Shown here one piece after another: positions 33,847 through 42,147 of a stretch of 46,565 nucleotides of DNA; within the stretch, counting starts at the first letter, position 1, and every line of letters begins with the position of its first letter. The stretch comes from an uncultured Bacilli bacterium. Lineage in GTDB: Bacteria; Bacillota_I; Bacilli_A; RFN20; CAG-449. The stretch covers positions 1 to 46,565 of the forward strand of contig CALVJO010000001.1 in NCBI GenBank assembly GCA_944332225.1, in the 5' to 3' direction. A program made the position numbers and the translations under genes. Under the pieces are notes generated by a model that had not been told where the DNA came from, made no database searches, and saw nothing but the letters and a program-made list of their open reading frames with translations.

Positions 33847-33875
33847 ATTATCAAGGTTAAGTGACATAATGTCAA
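33847..33875 (-). promoter_or_regulatory. Strong promoter of the alcohol dehydrogenase operon
   Basis: On the - strand a perfect -35 box TTGACA (33870-33875) and a -10 box GATAAT (33847-33852) are 17 bp apart. About 40 bp remain to the ADH start codon. Confidence 0.75.
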
Positions 33876-33876
33876 T
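33860..33876. promoter_or_regulatory. Palindrome 2 of the alcohol dehydrogenase promoter
   Basis: AGTGACATAATGTCAAT, the same TGACAT-n-ATGTCA core as palindrome 1, overlaps the -35 box. The two centres are 36 bp apart, so a dimeric repressor could bind both sites. No regulator gene is adjacent. Confidence 0.6.
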
Positions 33877-33950
33877 AATGTTTTAATAGTTTTTTTATCT
33901 TGATTTAGATGTAATTTATTTTTTAGATGCTACAATATTTAGGAAAAATT

Positions 33951-34505
33951 ATGGACAGATATCTTATCGCAGGATTAGGCAACCCAGGTAGAGAATACGA
34001 AGCTACCCGTCACAACATGGGATTTCAAACGATCGATTTATTAGCTAAGCAGCTAAATCTTATTTTTAATAGAGAAGATTTTCATGGAATATACGTTAAA
34101 GGAGTCTATAAAGATAAAGAAATATATCTTTTAAAGCCTTTAACTTATATGAATCTATCCGGTCAATCGGTGATGGAACTATCTCATTATTTTAAGATAC
34201 CTAATGAAAACATCATCATTATTTTTGATGACATGGACACGGAAGTAGGAAAATTAAGACTTAGAGAAAAAGGATCATCAGGAGGACATAATGGAATTAA
34301 ATCTATTATTCAAATGCTCCATGATGAAGAAATAAAAAGAGTTAAAATTGGAATTGGTAGACCAAAAGGTCCTTATATCGATTATGTGTTATCTATTCCA
34401 AGCGATGAAGAGCAAGTAGAAATTAAAAAAGCTCAAGAAAAAGCCTGTACATTAATCTTAGAGGCAATTGATAAAGGCTTCCATTACGCGGTTAGTCGAG
34501 TGTAA
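33951..34505 (+). CDS. pth: Peptidyl-tRNA hydrolase
   Basis: The product is 184 residues. It frees tRNA from peptidyl-tRNA that drops off ribosomes. The core motifs are present: AGLGNPGREYEATRHNMGF, with the catalytic His in RHNMG, then KPLTYMNLSGQSV, and a DDMDTEVGKLRLREKGSSGG loop. The start at 33951 is chosen for its AGGAAAAAT ribosome site and because MDRYLIAGLGNPG fits the family; a start eight codons earlier adds an unlikely tail. First gene of the conserved pth-mfd-rqcP cluster. Confidence 0.95.
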   Translation: MDRYLIAGLGNPGREYEATRHNMGFQTIDLLAKQLNLIFNREDFHGIYVKGVYKDKEIYLLKPLTYMNLSGQSVMELSHYFKIPNENIIIIFDDMDTEVGKLRLREKGSSGGHNGIKSIIQMLHDEEIKRVKIGIGRPKGPYIDYVLSIPSDEEQVEIKKAQEKACTLILEAIDKGFHYAVSRV

Positions 34506-34506
34506 T

Positions 34507-37500
34507 ATGCAAAATGTTTTCTCTTTAACAAATATTGAATCCTTAGAAAAAGCATTTAAAAATGGATCAAATAGACTCGTTTTTCAACATGAGATATCCT
34601 TTAGCTATTTTTTAGCTAAAATGTTTTTAAATGAACCTAAAAGCTATCTTGTTTTCGTTCCTAATTTATATAATGGACAAAACATCTATGAAGAACTTTC
34701 CACGTTAATCGGAGAAAATAACTGCTTATTATTTCCGATAGATGAAGTTTATATAGATAGAAATCTCACTCAATCTAAGGAGTTGTTAGCTCAAAGATTA
34801 TACGTATTAAATGAGCTTTTACAAGATACTAAGAAAATTGTAATCGCATCTCCAGGCTCATTTAACCGTTATCTTCCTGATAAAGATTTATACTTAAAAT
34901 CAATATTAAAACTTAAAGTTAATCATTCTTATTCTATCGAGAATATAGTTTCTACGTTAACTAAATTATCCTTTACAAGAGTCAATAAAATCGATCAAGG
35001 ACTTCAATTTGCTTTGAGAGGTGATATTTTAGATGTCTTTCCAATTAACTATGAAAAACCGATTAGAATAGAGTTTTTTGATGATACGATCGAATCTATA
35101 AAATTCTTCTCTTTAGACACTCAGCTATCATCAGAAAGCTTAGAAGAACTTATAGTCTATCCTTCCTCCGATCTATTAATCGACAGCGAAAGTTACTTTA
35201 AAGGTAGAGAAAAAATATTAGCTAAATTAAATAGTTTAAAAGAAGCTTTAAGCCCTTCTACTTTTGCTTCTTTAGAAAAGGTGATATCTGAAGATTTAGA
35301 ATATCTAGCCTCTCATCCTTTAAATGAAAACTACTATAAATATTATAAATACTTTTTCGAAAGGCCTTTTTGCTTAACCGATTATCATAAATTTGATAAT
35401 ATCATCATCTTTCAAGATGATAAGGTTCAAGAATCAATCCGTTTAAAACAAGAATTATTTAATAATTTTAACGGTGAATTATTTAAGATAGGTCGCTGCT
35501 TAAAAGAAGATTCTTACGATATCTCTATTGAAAAAATATTGACTCATAACAATTCTATAATTAAAAGAACATATTCTTATCATGTAAATGACGGAAACGA
35601 TCTATCTTTAAATATCATCAACGTTCCTTTCCAAGCTAAAAACTTAATATCATCTCTTGAGATAATTAAAAAATATCAATCTTTAGATTACAAAATATTA
35701 ATTTGCTTAAATCCAAAATTTGAAAAATCTTTAAAAGATTATATAGACACCGAAACCGATATAAAATTAGATTCTCTAAGCTATGATTCTCTCGATATTA
35801 AAGAAGGATTTATCGATCAGGATAACAAGATTTTAGTTTTATCTAAGAAAGAATTATTTTCCTATCATCAAGATCTTTCCTTATTCGCTTCTAGATTTAA
35901 AAAAGGACAAATAATCGCAAACTTTAACGATTTAAAAGAAGGCGATTATCTAGTTCATGAAACTTATGGAATCGGAATATATCATGGAGTTGTCACCTTA
36001 AAAGGCGCGAACGATGAGTTAGCAGATTTTTTAAAGATTGAATACGCGAAGAAAGTCGTTCTCTATGTTCCTTTAAACTCTAGCTCCTTAGTTAGAAAAT
36101 ACCCTGTTTCTGAAGGAAATAAGCCATCTTTATCTAGAATTGGCACGAACGAATGGAACAAATTAAAGCAGGAAGTTTCCTCGCAGGCTTCTCAGTTAAC
36201 CGAACAATTAATGGAGCTATATGCCAAGCGGCTTAAGATAGAAAAAGAGCCATTAAAAGGAGATGCAGAATTAGAAAAATCATTCGAAGATTATTTTGCT
36301 TATCCATTAACCTCAGATCAAAAGAAGGCTATCAACGATATCTTCTACGATATGGAGCAACCTCATCCGATGGATCGATTAATATCTGGAGATGTTGGAT
36401 TTGGTAAAACCGAAGTCTGTTTCCGCGCGGCATTTAAAGCAATATGCTCAGGAAAACAGGTTGCTTTACTTTGTCCGACTACCATCTTAGCTAAGCAGCA
36501 TTATGATGTTGCCGTCACTAGATTTTCTTTCTTTGGAGTTAAAATTGCGATGCTTTCTCGCTTAGTATCGATTAAGGAAACTAATCAAATTATTAAAGAT
36601 TTAAAAGAAGGTAAAATTGATTTTATAATCGGCACGCATCGTATTTTATCAAAAGATGTCATAATACCTAAACTAGGTCTATTAATAATCGATGAAGAAC
36701 AACGCTTCGGCGTGCAGCATAAAGAAGCTATTAAGGAACTATCATCATCTATCGATTGCATCTCTTTAACTGCGACTCCGATTCCTAGAACTTTAGAGAT
36801 GTCTCTTTTAGGAATTCGTAGCATGTCATCTATCTTAACGCCTCCTCAATCGAGACTTGTGGTTCAAACATATGTATGCGAATATTCTGTCCCATTAATT
36901 GAAGAAGCTATCTCAAGAGAATTAGCTAGAGGTGGTCAAGTATTTTATTTATATAATGATGTATCTACAATTAGATCTAAAAAATATAATGAATTACAAA
37001 AATTATTCCCTAATGCGAGAATTGGAATATCTCACGCGCAGATGGATAAAGAAGATATATCTAATATAATGAACGCATTCTATAATCGAGAGATCGATAT
37101 ATTAATTTGTTCAACTATCGTAGAAACTGGAATTGATGTTCCAAACGCGAACACATTAATAATTGAGCATGCCGAGAAATTTGGCTTATCTCAGCTATAT
37201 CAGCTAAGAGGTAGAGTTGGTCGTTCTACGCGAGTTGCCTATTGTTATTTAACATATCCAGGAAATAAAAAGTTAACTAATATAGCTAATAAAAGATTAG
37301 AGGCAATTAAAGAATTTACTGAGTTAGGATCAGGTCTTAAAATAGCCCAAACCGATTTAAGTCTCCGTGGCGCGGGTGATCTATTAGGTAGAGACCAATC
37401 TGGCTTCTCTCAATCAGTTAGCTTAGATTTATATATGGATATTCTTTCTGATGTAATTAGACAGAAGAAAAACATCAAAGAAGCACCTAAAAAAATCATG

Positions 37501-37932
37501 TCTACAAATATTTCTTTAGGAGGATATATTCCTTCTTCTTACGCATTAGACGCGGATAAGATTGAAATATATCAAGAAATAGAATCCTGTAATTCTCTTA
37601 AAGACATCGAACTGCTAAGAAGAAAAATTAGAGATATCTACGGTAGAATTCCAAAAGAAGTTGATAATTTAATCTCTAAAAGAAGAATTGATATCTTTGC
37701 TTCAAATGAGAACATTCTCTCCTTAAGAGAGGAGGATCAAATAATTTTAACTCTATCTGAATCATTCTCTAAAAAACCATCTATAGCAACGATATTACAA
37801 GAAAAATTAAAGCCGTATTTAGGTCAAATTATTCTTCGTTATCAAGCTCCATCATTTATAATAAAACTACCAAAGAAAAAAGATTCTTTGCCAAAATTAA
37901 TTGAGATACTCTCAATAATTCAAAACCTGTGA
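34507..37932 (+). CDS. mfd: Transcription-repair coupling factor
   Basis: A DNA translocase of about 1141 residues that removes stalled RNA polymerase and recruits UvrA. The N-terminal UvrB-like region is followed by the RNA-polymerase-binding module around GDYLVHETYGIGIYHG. The helicase core has GDVGFGKTEVCFRAAFKA (Walker A), IIDEEQRFG (DEEQ box), SLTATPIPRT and QLRGRVGRS. The C-terminal TRCF domain closes it. The start one base after the pth stop (34507) is chosen over an in-frame earlier codon within pth. Length and motifs are complete. Confidence 0.97.
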   Translation: MQNVFSLTNIESLEKAFKNGSNRLVFQHEISFSYFLAKMFLNEPKSYLVFVPNLYNGQNIYEELSTLIGENNCLLFPIDEVYIDRNLTQSKELLAQRLYVLNELLQDTKKIVIASPGSFNRYLPDKDLYLKSILKLKVNHSYSIENIVSTLTKLSFTRVNKIDQGLQFALRGDILDVFPINYEKPIRIEFFDDTIESIKFFSLDTQLSSESLEELIVYPSSDLLIDSESYFKGREKILAKLNSLKEALSPSTFASLEKVISEDLEYLASHPLNENYYKYYKYFFERPFCLTDYHKFDNIIIFQDDKVQESIRLKQELFNNFNGELFKIGRCLKEDSYDISIEKILTHNNSIIKRTYSYHVNDGNDLSLNIINVPFQAKNLISSLEIIKKYQSLDYKILICLNPKFEKSLKDYIDTETDIKLDSLSYDSLDIKEGFIDQDNKILVLSKKELFSYHQDLSLFASRFKKGQIIANFNDLKEGDYLVHETYGIGIYHGVVTLKGANDELADFLKIEYAKKVVLYVPLNSSSLVRKYPVSEGNKPSLSRIGTNEWNKLKQEVSSQASQLTEQLMELYAKRLKIEKEPLKGDAELEKSFEDYFAYPLTSDQKKAINDIFYDMEQPHPMDRLISGDVGFGKTEVCFRAAFKAICSGKQVALLCPTTILAKQHYDVAVTRFSFFGVKIAMLSRLVSIKETNQIIKDLKEGKIDFIIGTHRILSKDVIIPKLGLLIIDEEQRFGVQHKEAIKELSSSIDCISLTATPIPRTLEMSLLGIRSMSSILTPPQSRLVVQTYVCEYSVPLIEEAISRELARGGQVFYLYNDVSTIRSKKYNELQKLFPNARIGISHAQMDKEDISNIMNAFYNREIDILICSTIVETGIDVPNANTLIIEHAEKFGLSQLYQLRGRVGRSTRVAYCYLTYPGNKKLTNIANKRLEAIKEFTELGSGLKIAQTDLSLRGAGDLLGRDQSGFSQSVSLDLYMDILSDVIRQKKNIKEAPKKIMSTNISLGGYIPSSYALDADKIEIYQEIESCNSLKDIELLRRKIRDIYGRIPKEVDNLISKRRIDIFASNENILSLREEDQIILTLSESFSKKPSIATILQEKLKPYLGQIILRYQAPSFIIKLPKKKDSLPKLIEILSIIQNL

Positions 37933-37938
37933 GGTAAT

Positions 37939-38202
37939 ATGCGTCTAGATAAATATTTAAAAGTATCAAGAGTTATTAAAAGAAGAACTTTAGCTAAAGA
38001 AATCGTTGATATTGGTCTAGTGACCATAAACGGTAAAATCGCTAAACCATCTTCTGAAGTAACCGAAGGTGATATAATTTCCTTAAGATTAGGTGAAAGA
38101 GAATTAACGATTAGAGTTGGAACAATAATCAATTCTCCTTCTAAAGATAAATCAAAAGAAATGTTCACAATAATCGAAGATAAAAAGGTCATGATTAATT
38201 AA
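37939..38202 (+). CDS. rqcP: S4-domain ribosome quality-control protein RqcP
   Basis: The product is 87 residues, nearly all an S4 RNA-binding domain (MRLDKYLKVSRVIKRRTLAK, then GLVTINGKIAKPSSEV and GDIISLRLG). In B. subtilis the orthologue (YabO) works with RqcH in adding alanine tails to stalled chains, and sits in the same pth-mfd neighbourhood. The ATG follows GAGG, six bases after the mfd stop. A terminator follows. Confidence 0.9.
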   Translation: MRLDKYLKVSRVIKRRTLAKEIVDIGLVTINGKIAKPSSEVTEGDIISLRLGERELTIRVGTIINSPSKDKSKEMFTIIEDKKVMIN

Positions 38203-38230
38203 AATGGAGGGGTATCCCTCCATTTATTTT
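38202..38230. terminator. Terminator after rqcP
   Basis: AAATGGAGGG / CCCTCCATTT around a short loop, followed by T-rich sequence. It separates the housekeeping cluster from the convergent accessory island and could work in both directions. Confidence 0.8.
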
Positions 38231-38251
38231 AGTAATTTAATGTTTGGATTC

Positions 38252-39455
38252 TTAGTTTTCTAGTTCGTTTGCAATATCTTCAAATTTGTCTTTAAATAGA
38301 TCACCAAGTGACACATGATATAAATCTTTTTCTATATCATTACTATTTTTTTTGAATCTCTTTTCCTTATAGTCTTTTTCAGATAAGTAATTTTTTTCTA
38401 AGAGTTCAATAGGTATCATCGGAAGATTATCTAACTCTTCTTCACTTAAATTAATCTTTTCTAAAAATTCATTAAATGAAATGAATTTAATGTCCTTTCC
38501 ATAGGAAATTGCTCTTTTAACTCTCTCTAATCTATGGCGATCATATTTTTTTACAATCTCATCTGGCAAATCATAAGTAACAAATATATTACAAAACATA
38601 ACATTTCTCGTGTAGGTTGCCCCTTTGTTACATAAAATTTGTATTATGTTAAGCATTTGTTTAAAGTGATTTTTTTTCATAGTAATATGATATACAAAAT
38701 GTTAGTCCTTCCAACGTTTTTTCTTCGTCAACATTAGGTGAAACAGTTCGTATAAAGCAACCAAAAATCTTGGACTTATAGCCACTTCTTGACATTGAAT
38801 TATCGTTAGTATCAGTTAAAGATTTTTTATTTATTTCTTCTCTTTCTAATCTACTAATTTCAATAGAGCTAATAATGAAATCTTCTGTATAATCTTCTGA
38901 TTCAGGGCAAAGTTTAATTAATTCATCAACAGACACATTTAAATTATTTATCATCTTTTTAAATTCAAGCATCGTGTTATAAGCATCTACCCCTGCATCA
39001 TGACTGTTTTTATCACCTTTAATATCTAATCTTTTTAATATATTCTCCACAGATACATTTTTCTTTTCGGCAGAATATTTTTTATATATTTCTTTAATGT
39101 CATAAAACGAAAAATTTAAGGGTGGAAATTTATATCTTTTTAATTCGCAGTTTAAAGCTTCTACATCCCCATTTATTGTGTGTCCAAATATATAATCCGC
39201 GTCATTAATCAAATCCGCTATTTTATCATAATATTTATCAAATGTTCGACCTCTTTCATATTCGTCGACTGATTTCGTCAATATCTCATCTAAAACAAAC
39301 CAATCCCATTCGTCTCTATTAATGTTAGGATTAATAATAAAATTGTTATCTTCTAGTATATGAAATTTTTCATCAGTTAATACATATCCAAATTCGCAAA
39401 TTCTTTTTACAGGATTTGAAGTAGCATATTCTAAATCAAAAAATAAATATTTCAT
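38252..39455 (-). CDS. DEDDh exonuclease with BRCT-like C-terminus, split by a frameshift
   Basis: The upstream frame (38661-39455, 264 residues) is a DnaQ-type exonuclease with Asp7 and Glu9 (FFDLEY), Asp97 (GHTINGDVEA), His152 and Asp157 (SHDAGVDAY). It stops just after LEGLTFCISYYYEKK. The second frame (38252-38680, 142 residues) continues what looks like the same domain: KNHFKQMLNIIQILCNKGAT, then VTYD and KRAISYGKDIKFISFNEFLEKI, a BRCT-like pattern. The two frames meet in a run of eight A (38670-38677, - strand). One A fewer joins them into one protein of about 400 residues. DnaQ-BRCT fusions are a known arrangement. The split may be real, a slippage site, or an assembly error. Confidence 0.75.
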
Positions 39456-39470
39456 GTATCACATCTTCGT

Positions 39471-40166
39471 TTATCTTGGGGTAACAATATGTCTTATCGG
39501 CCCTTTGTATTGCTCAGGTTTTTCTATGACCGCACTCTTCGCCTCACTCTTATAAATTACATTATTCTCATTATCATATTCAATCAATTCTATTAAATAT
39601 TTGCCGTATGCTAGGTTAGGAATGGAATGAAAATATACATCTTTTGGGGTTTTATATTTAGCCATAAGTTGTCTTGTTCCCGTATACAGTATAACCTCGC
39701 TATAAGAATAATTTTTACTTACTGGTTGAAATCTAACATTTATGATGCTTTCACCTGTAGTTACAGATACTTTTGCTAATAGTTCAAGTTGAAGTCGTTC
39801 CTTAGCCTTTATTTTATCGTCATATTTCTTTTTATCTGCCTCTACATAAATAATTGAGATACTTATTGGATTCACAATTTCGTTACCAAAAAATATTTTG
39901 AGACATTCGATCTCATTATTAAAATCTATATCTAAAGTACATTGTCCTGCTTCTGGGTATAATGTAAATGTTTGTCCATTCATCATATATTCGACCTTTT
40001 CAAAGGGGCCTAATAAATCAACCTTATATTTTGTAATATTATAATTTTCATTTTGGGTTATGGTTAGAAATTTATAATCCCAAGTCAGTGATTCTAATTT
40101 TTCTGCCGATTTCTTATCATAACCAAAGGTGATTGTTCTAATTGCAAATTCTTGATATTTGTCCAT
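39471..40166 (-). CDS. Unknown beta-rich protein of the accessory island
   Basis: The product is 231 residues with no signal peptide and no membrane segment, so it is probably cytoplasmic. The N-terminal half (about 1-105) and C-terminal half (about 125-225) each look like beta-sandwich modules, joined by a Lys-rich helix (KKKYDDKIKAKERLQLEL). The C-terminal half (VTTGESIINVRFQPVS, then GKYLIELIEYDNENNVIY) has a fibronectin-III-like rhythm. I do not recognise a family. It lies between the exonuclease and the XRE-HEPN gene with gaps of 15 and 12 bp, so the three form one transcription unit. Confidence 0.65.
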   Translation of the reverse strand: MDKYQEFAIRTITFGYDKKSAEKLESLTWDYKFLTITQNENYNITKYKVDLLGPFEKVEYMMNGQTFTLYPEAGQCTLDIDFNNEIECLKIFFGNEIVNPISISIIYVEADKKKYDDKIKAKERLQLELLAKVSVTTGESIINVRFQPVSKNYSYSEVILYTGTRQLMAKYKTPKDVYFHSIPNLAYGKYLIELIEYDNENNVIYKSEAKSAVIEKPEQYKGPIRHIVTPR

Positions 40167-40178
40167 ATACTATCATCC

Positions 40179-42026
40179 TCACTTTTCTAGTTTGCAAATA
40201 TAATTTATTAATTCTTTCAATTCGCTATTTGATAATTGCTCTTTTGCTTGCTCTGGGTGAACTATTCCGTTCCTATATTTCCTTAACTTATGAAGCAAAT
40301 ATGCGCTTCTAGATTCAACCATATATCCCCAACCATCATCTTCATAACAGTATTTTTCTATATATTTTTTCAACATTTCTTCAAATGTTCCTAAATATCT
40401 AAAATCATATTTCAATATTGCCTCTAGCCTTACGCATAACTTAATAATTAATAATTCAATATTATTTGATTCCAATAAAGATTTAAAATACTGCAAATCC
40501 AAACCTTCTAAAGCGGCAGCTCTATCTTCTTCCATCTTTAACTCTGCTAAAACATTCTTTTTAACTTGTTCTGACGCCAATCTCGGAGCAGGATTTTTCA
40601 TCATTCTATAATTATGCCAACCACTATTATTCGTATTAACAAAATAACTTCTATTAACATCAAATTTATTTCCTTCTAAATAGACTTGATTAGCTGCTAA
40701 ATCAATCGCTTTTTTAACTTCATCAATATCACCATTTTTTAACCTAACGAGCTCTAGTGCAATACCGGTAAAATCATTATCAACGGCAAACTTATATAGA
40801 CCTTTATAATCTTTCTTTTCTAGATATTTATTTAACATTTCCTTAAAAGAAATTGGATAATGATTAAAAGCGTGTTCGACTATACTTATATCATCACATT
40901 TTAATAAATTTTGAATACTAACGATTCCATATTTTAAGCAAGAAGTTATAAAGATTTCTTGAGGATCACTTCGCCCAGCTATTTTCATCTTTTCTGCTTC
41001 AATTTCACCATCAGACATTTGATTGAAAGAATTTAAAGCAATAGCTTCATTGACATATCCTTTATCAAACATTAATTTAATTGTGCTTTTTGGCACATTT
41101 ACTAACGAAAAATAATATTCATATGGTGTTGAACTATATTCAGTTCCTACTTGAGGCACATCTCTATATGAATACAATGTTTTATAATTTTTTATTTTTG
41201 CATTATTACTATTCTTAAAATTAACGCTATCGGTTTTAGATTTATTATTTAAATCAATAATCAAGTTTGCTATCTTTTTAAATAATGTTTCGTCATCGTT
41301 ATCCAATGCATATAGCAATAAATTAGCATAAACATACTGCCAGTCAACAGTGCTATTTATCATATTATTTTCGTGAAGAGTAAGTGTTTCGGATAGTATT
41401 TTTTCCTTTTTCAAAAGTATATTTATGTTTTTTAAAAAAAATTGTTTATCAAATATATTAATATATTTCTCATAACTTTTATCTACTCGCCCAAAACTTC
41501 TATCTATGTTTTTAGGAAAGAAGTTTATCTGTTTCAAAGCTTCTACGTCATCGTATTTAATCATTAATTTAACCCATCTTTCCATTCCTTTGTTGTACAT
41601 ATAAGAATCTGACGGTGATGATTTCAAAATAAATTTATTTACCACTTCCTTATAAACTTTAGGACAATCGTACATCTCTAAATAATCAATTAAGTATTTA
41701 CCGGATTCATCTAATCTATTCAAATCTTTAAAAACATCAAAGTTAATCAGTGATGGGTCATCGTTTTTACAAGCATATTCTGTTTTACTAATAACAACCA
41801 TTTGAGGTTCTTTTTCTTTCCCTGTCAGCAAATAATCTAGAGAAACATCTAAAGCAGTTGCCAGTTCAATTAGCTTGGAAATCTCTATATTTTTATTATT
41901 ATTTTCCCATTCATTAATTTCATGGCTTTTTACATGTATTTTTTCAGCCAGTTCAGACTCACTAATACCTCTATTTTGTCTAAGTTCCTTTATCCTTTGA
42001 TTTATAGTTTTTTCTATTTTTTCCAT
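40179..42026 (-). CDS. XRE-type helix-turn-helix protein with HEPN-like C-terminus
   Basis: The product is 615 residues. Residues 8-68 are a Cro/C1-type helix-turn-helix (IKELRQNRGISESELAEKI, then LATALDVSLDYLLTGKE). A long helical middle part (about 85-500) has no motif I can name but contains repeated helical pairs. The last 90 residues (from about 525) look like a HEPN domain: EAILKYDFRYLGTFEEML, then LRKYRNGIVHPEQ, with R585-N-x3-H590 fitting the Rx4-6H ribonuclease motif. Such domains occur in toxins, abortive-infection systems and RNA sensors. It starts the leftward island operon. The role is inferred. Confidence 0.75.
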   Translation of the reverse strand: MEKIEKTINQRIKELRQNRGISESELAEKIHVKSHEINEWENNNKNIEISKLIELATALDVSLDYLLTGKEKEPQMVVISKTEYACKNDDPSLINFDVFKDLNRLDESGKYLIDYLEMYDCPKVYKEVVNKFILKSSPSDSYMYNKGMERWVKLMIKYDDVEALKQINFFPKNIDRSFGRVDKSYEKYINIFDKQFFLKNINILLKKEKILSETLTLHENNMINSTVDWQYVYANLLLYALDNDDETLFKKIANLIIDLNNKSKTDSVNFKNSNNAKIKNYKTLYSYRDVPQVGTEYSSTPYEYYFSLVNVPKSTIKLMFDKGYVNEAIALNSFNQMSDGEIEAEKMKIAGRSDPQEIFITSCLKYGIVSIQNLLKCDDISIVEHAFNHYPISFKEMLNKYLEKKDYKGLYKFAVDNDFTGIALELVRLKNGDIDEVKKAIDLAANQVYLEGNKFDVNRSYFVNTNNSGWHNYRMMKNPAPRLASEQVKKNVLAELKMEEDRAAALEGLDLQYFKSLLESNNIELLIIKLCVRLEAILKYDFRYLGTFEEMLKKYIEKYCYEDDGWGYMVESRSAYLLHKLRKYRNGIVHPEQAKEQLSNSELKELINYICKLEK

Positions 42027-42044
42027 ACCATACCCCTTAAATTA

Positions 42045-42068
42045 ATTATAGCCCCCCGTTGTTGTCAA
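42045..42068 (-). promoter_or_regulatory. Possible promoter of the island operon, odd spacing
   Basis: On the - strand a perfect TTGACA (42063-42068) and a perfect TATAAT (42045-42050) are only 12 bp apart, with a run of six G between them. A spacing this short is not normally used by sigma-A, so the -10 box may work with another -35 element or with an activator. Confidence 0.3.
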
Positions 42069-42073
42069 TGTTC

Positions 42074-42096
42074 TTTGCAGTTGCACTTCATGCAAA
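42074..42096. repeat. Short inverted repeat upstream of the island operon
   Basis: TTTGCA and TGCAAA arms around eleven bases, directly upstream of the TTGACA box. It could be an operator for the XRE protein; the evidence is position only. Confidence 0.25.
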
Positions 42097-42098
42097 AA

Positions 42099-42131
42099 AA
42101 GAATAAGCCGTGATGACTTATCCTTATTTTT
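42099..42131 (-). terminator. Terminator of degV
   Basis: On the - strand GGATAAG and CTTATTC pair around a nine-base loop, followed by a T-run, just beyond the degV stop. Confidence 0.65.
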
Positions 42132-42147
42132 TAATATTTATTAATGA

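Noticed and set aside
38252-42026. Prophage or integrative element
   Set aside because: No integrase, structural phage gene, transposase or flanking direct repeat was seen.
41922-42113. Small + strand frame over the XRE gene start
   Set aside because: It overlaps the helix-turn-helix coding region and has low-complexity content with no ribosome site.
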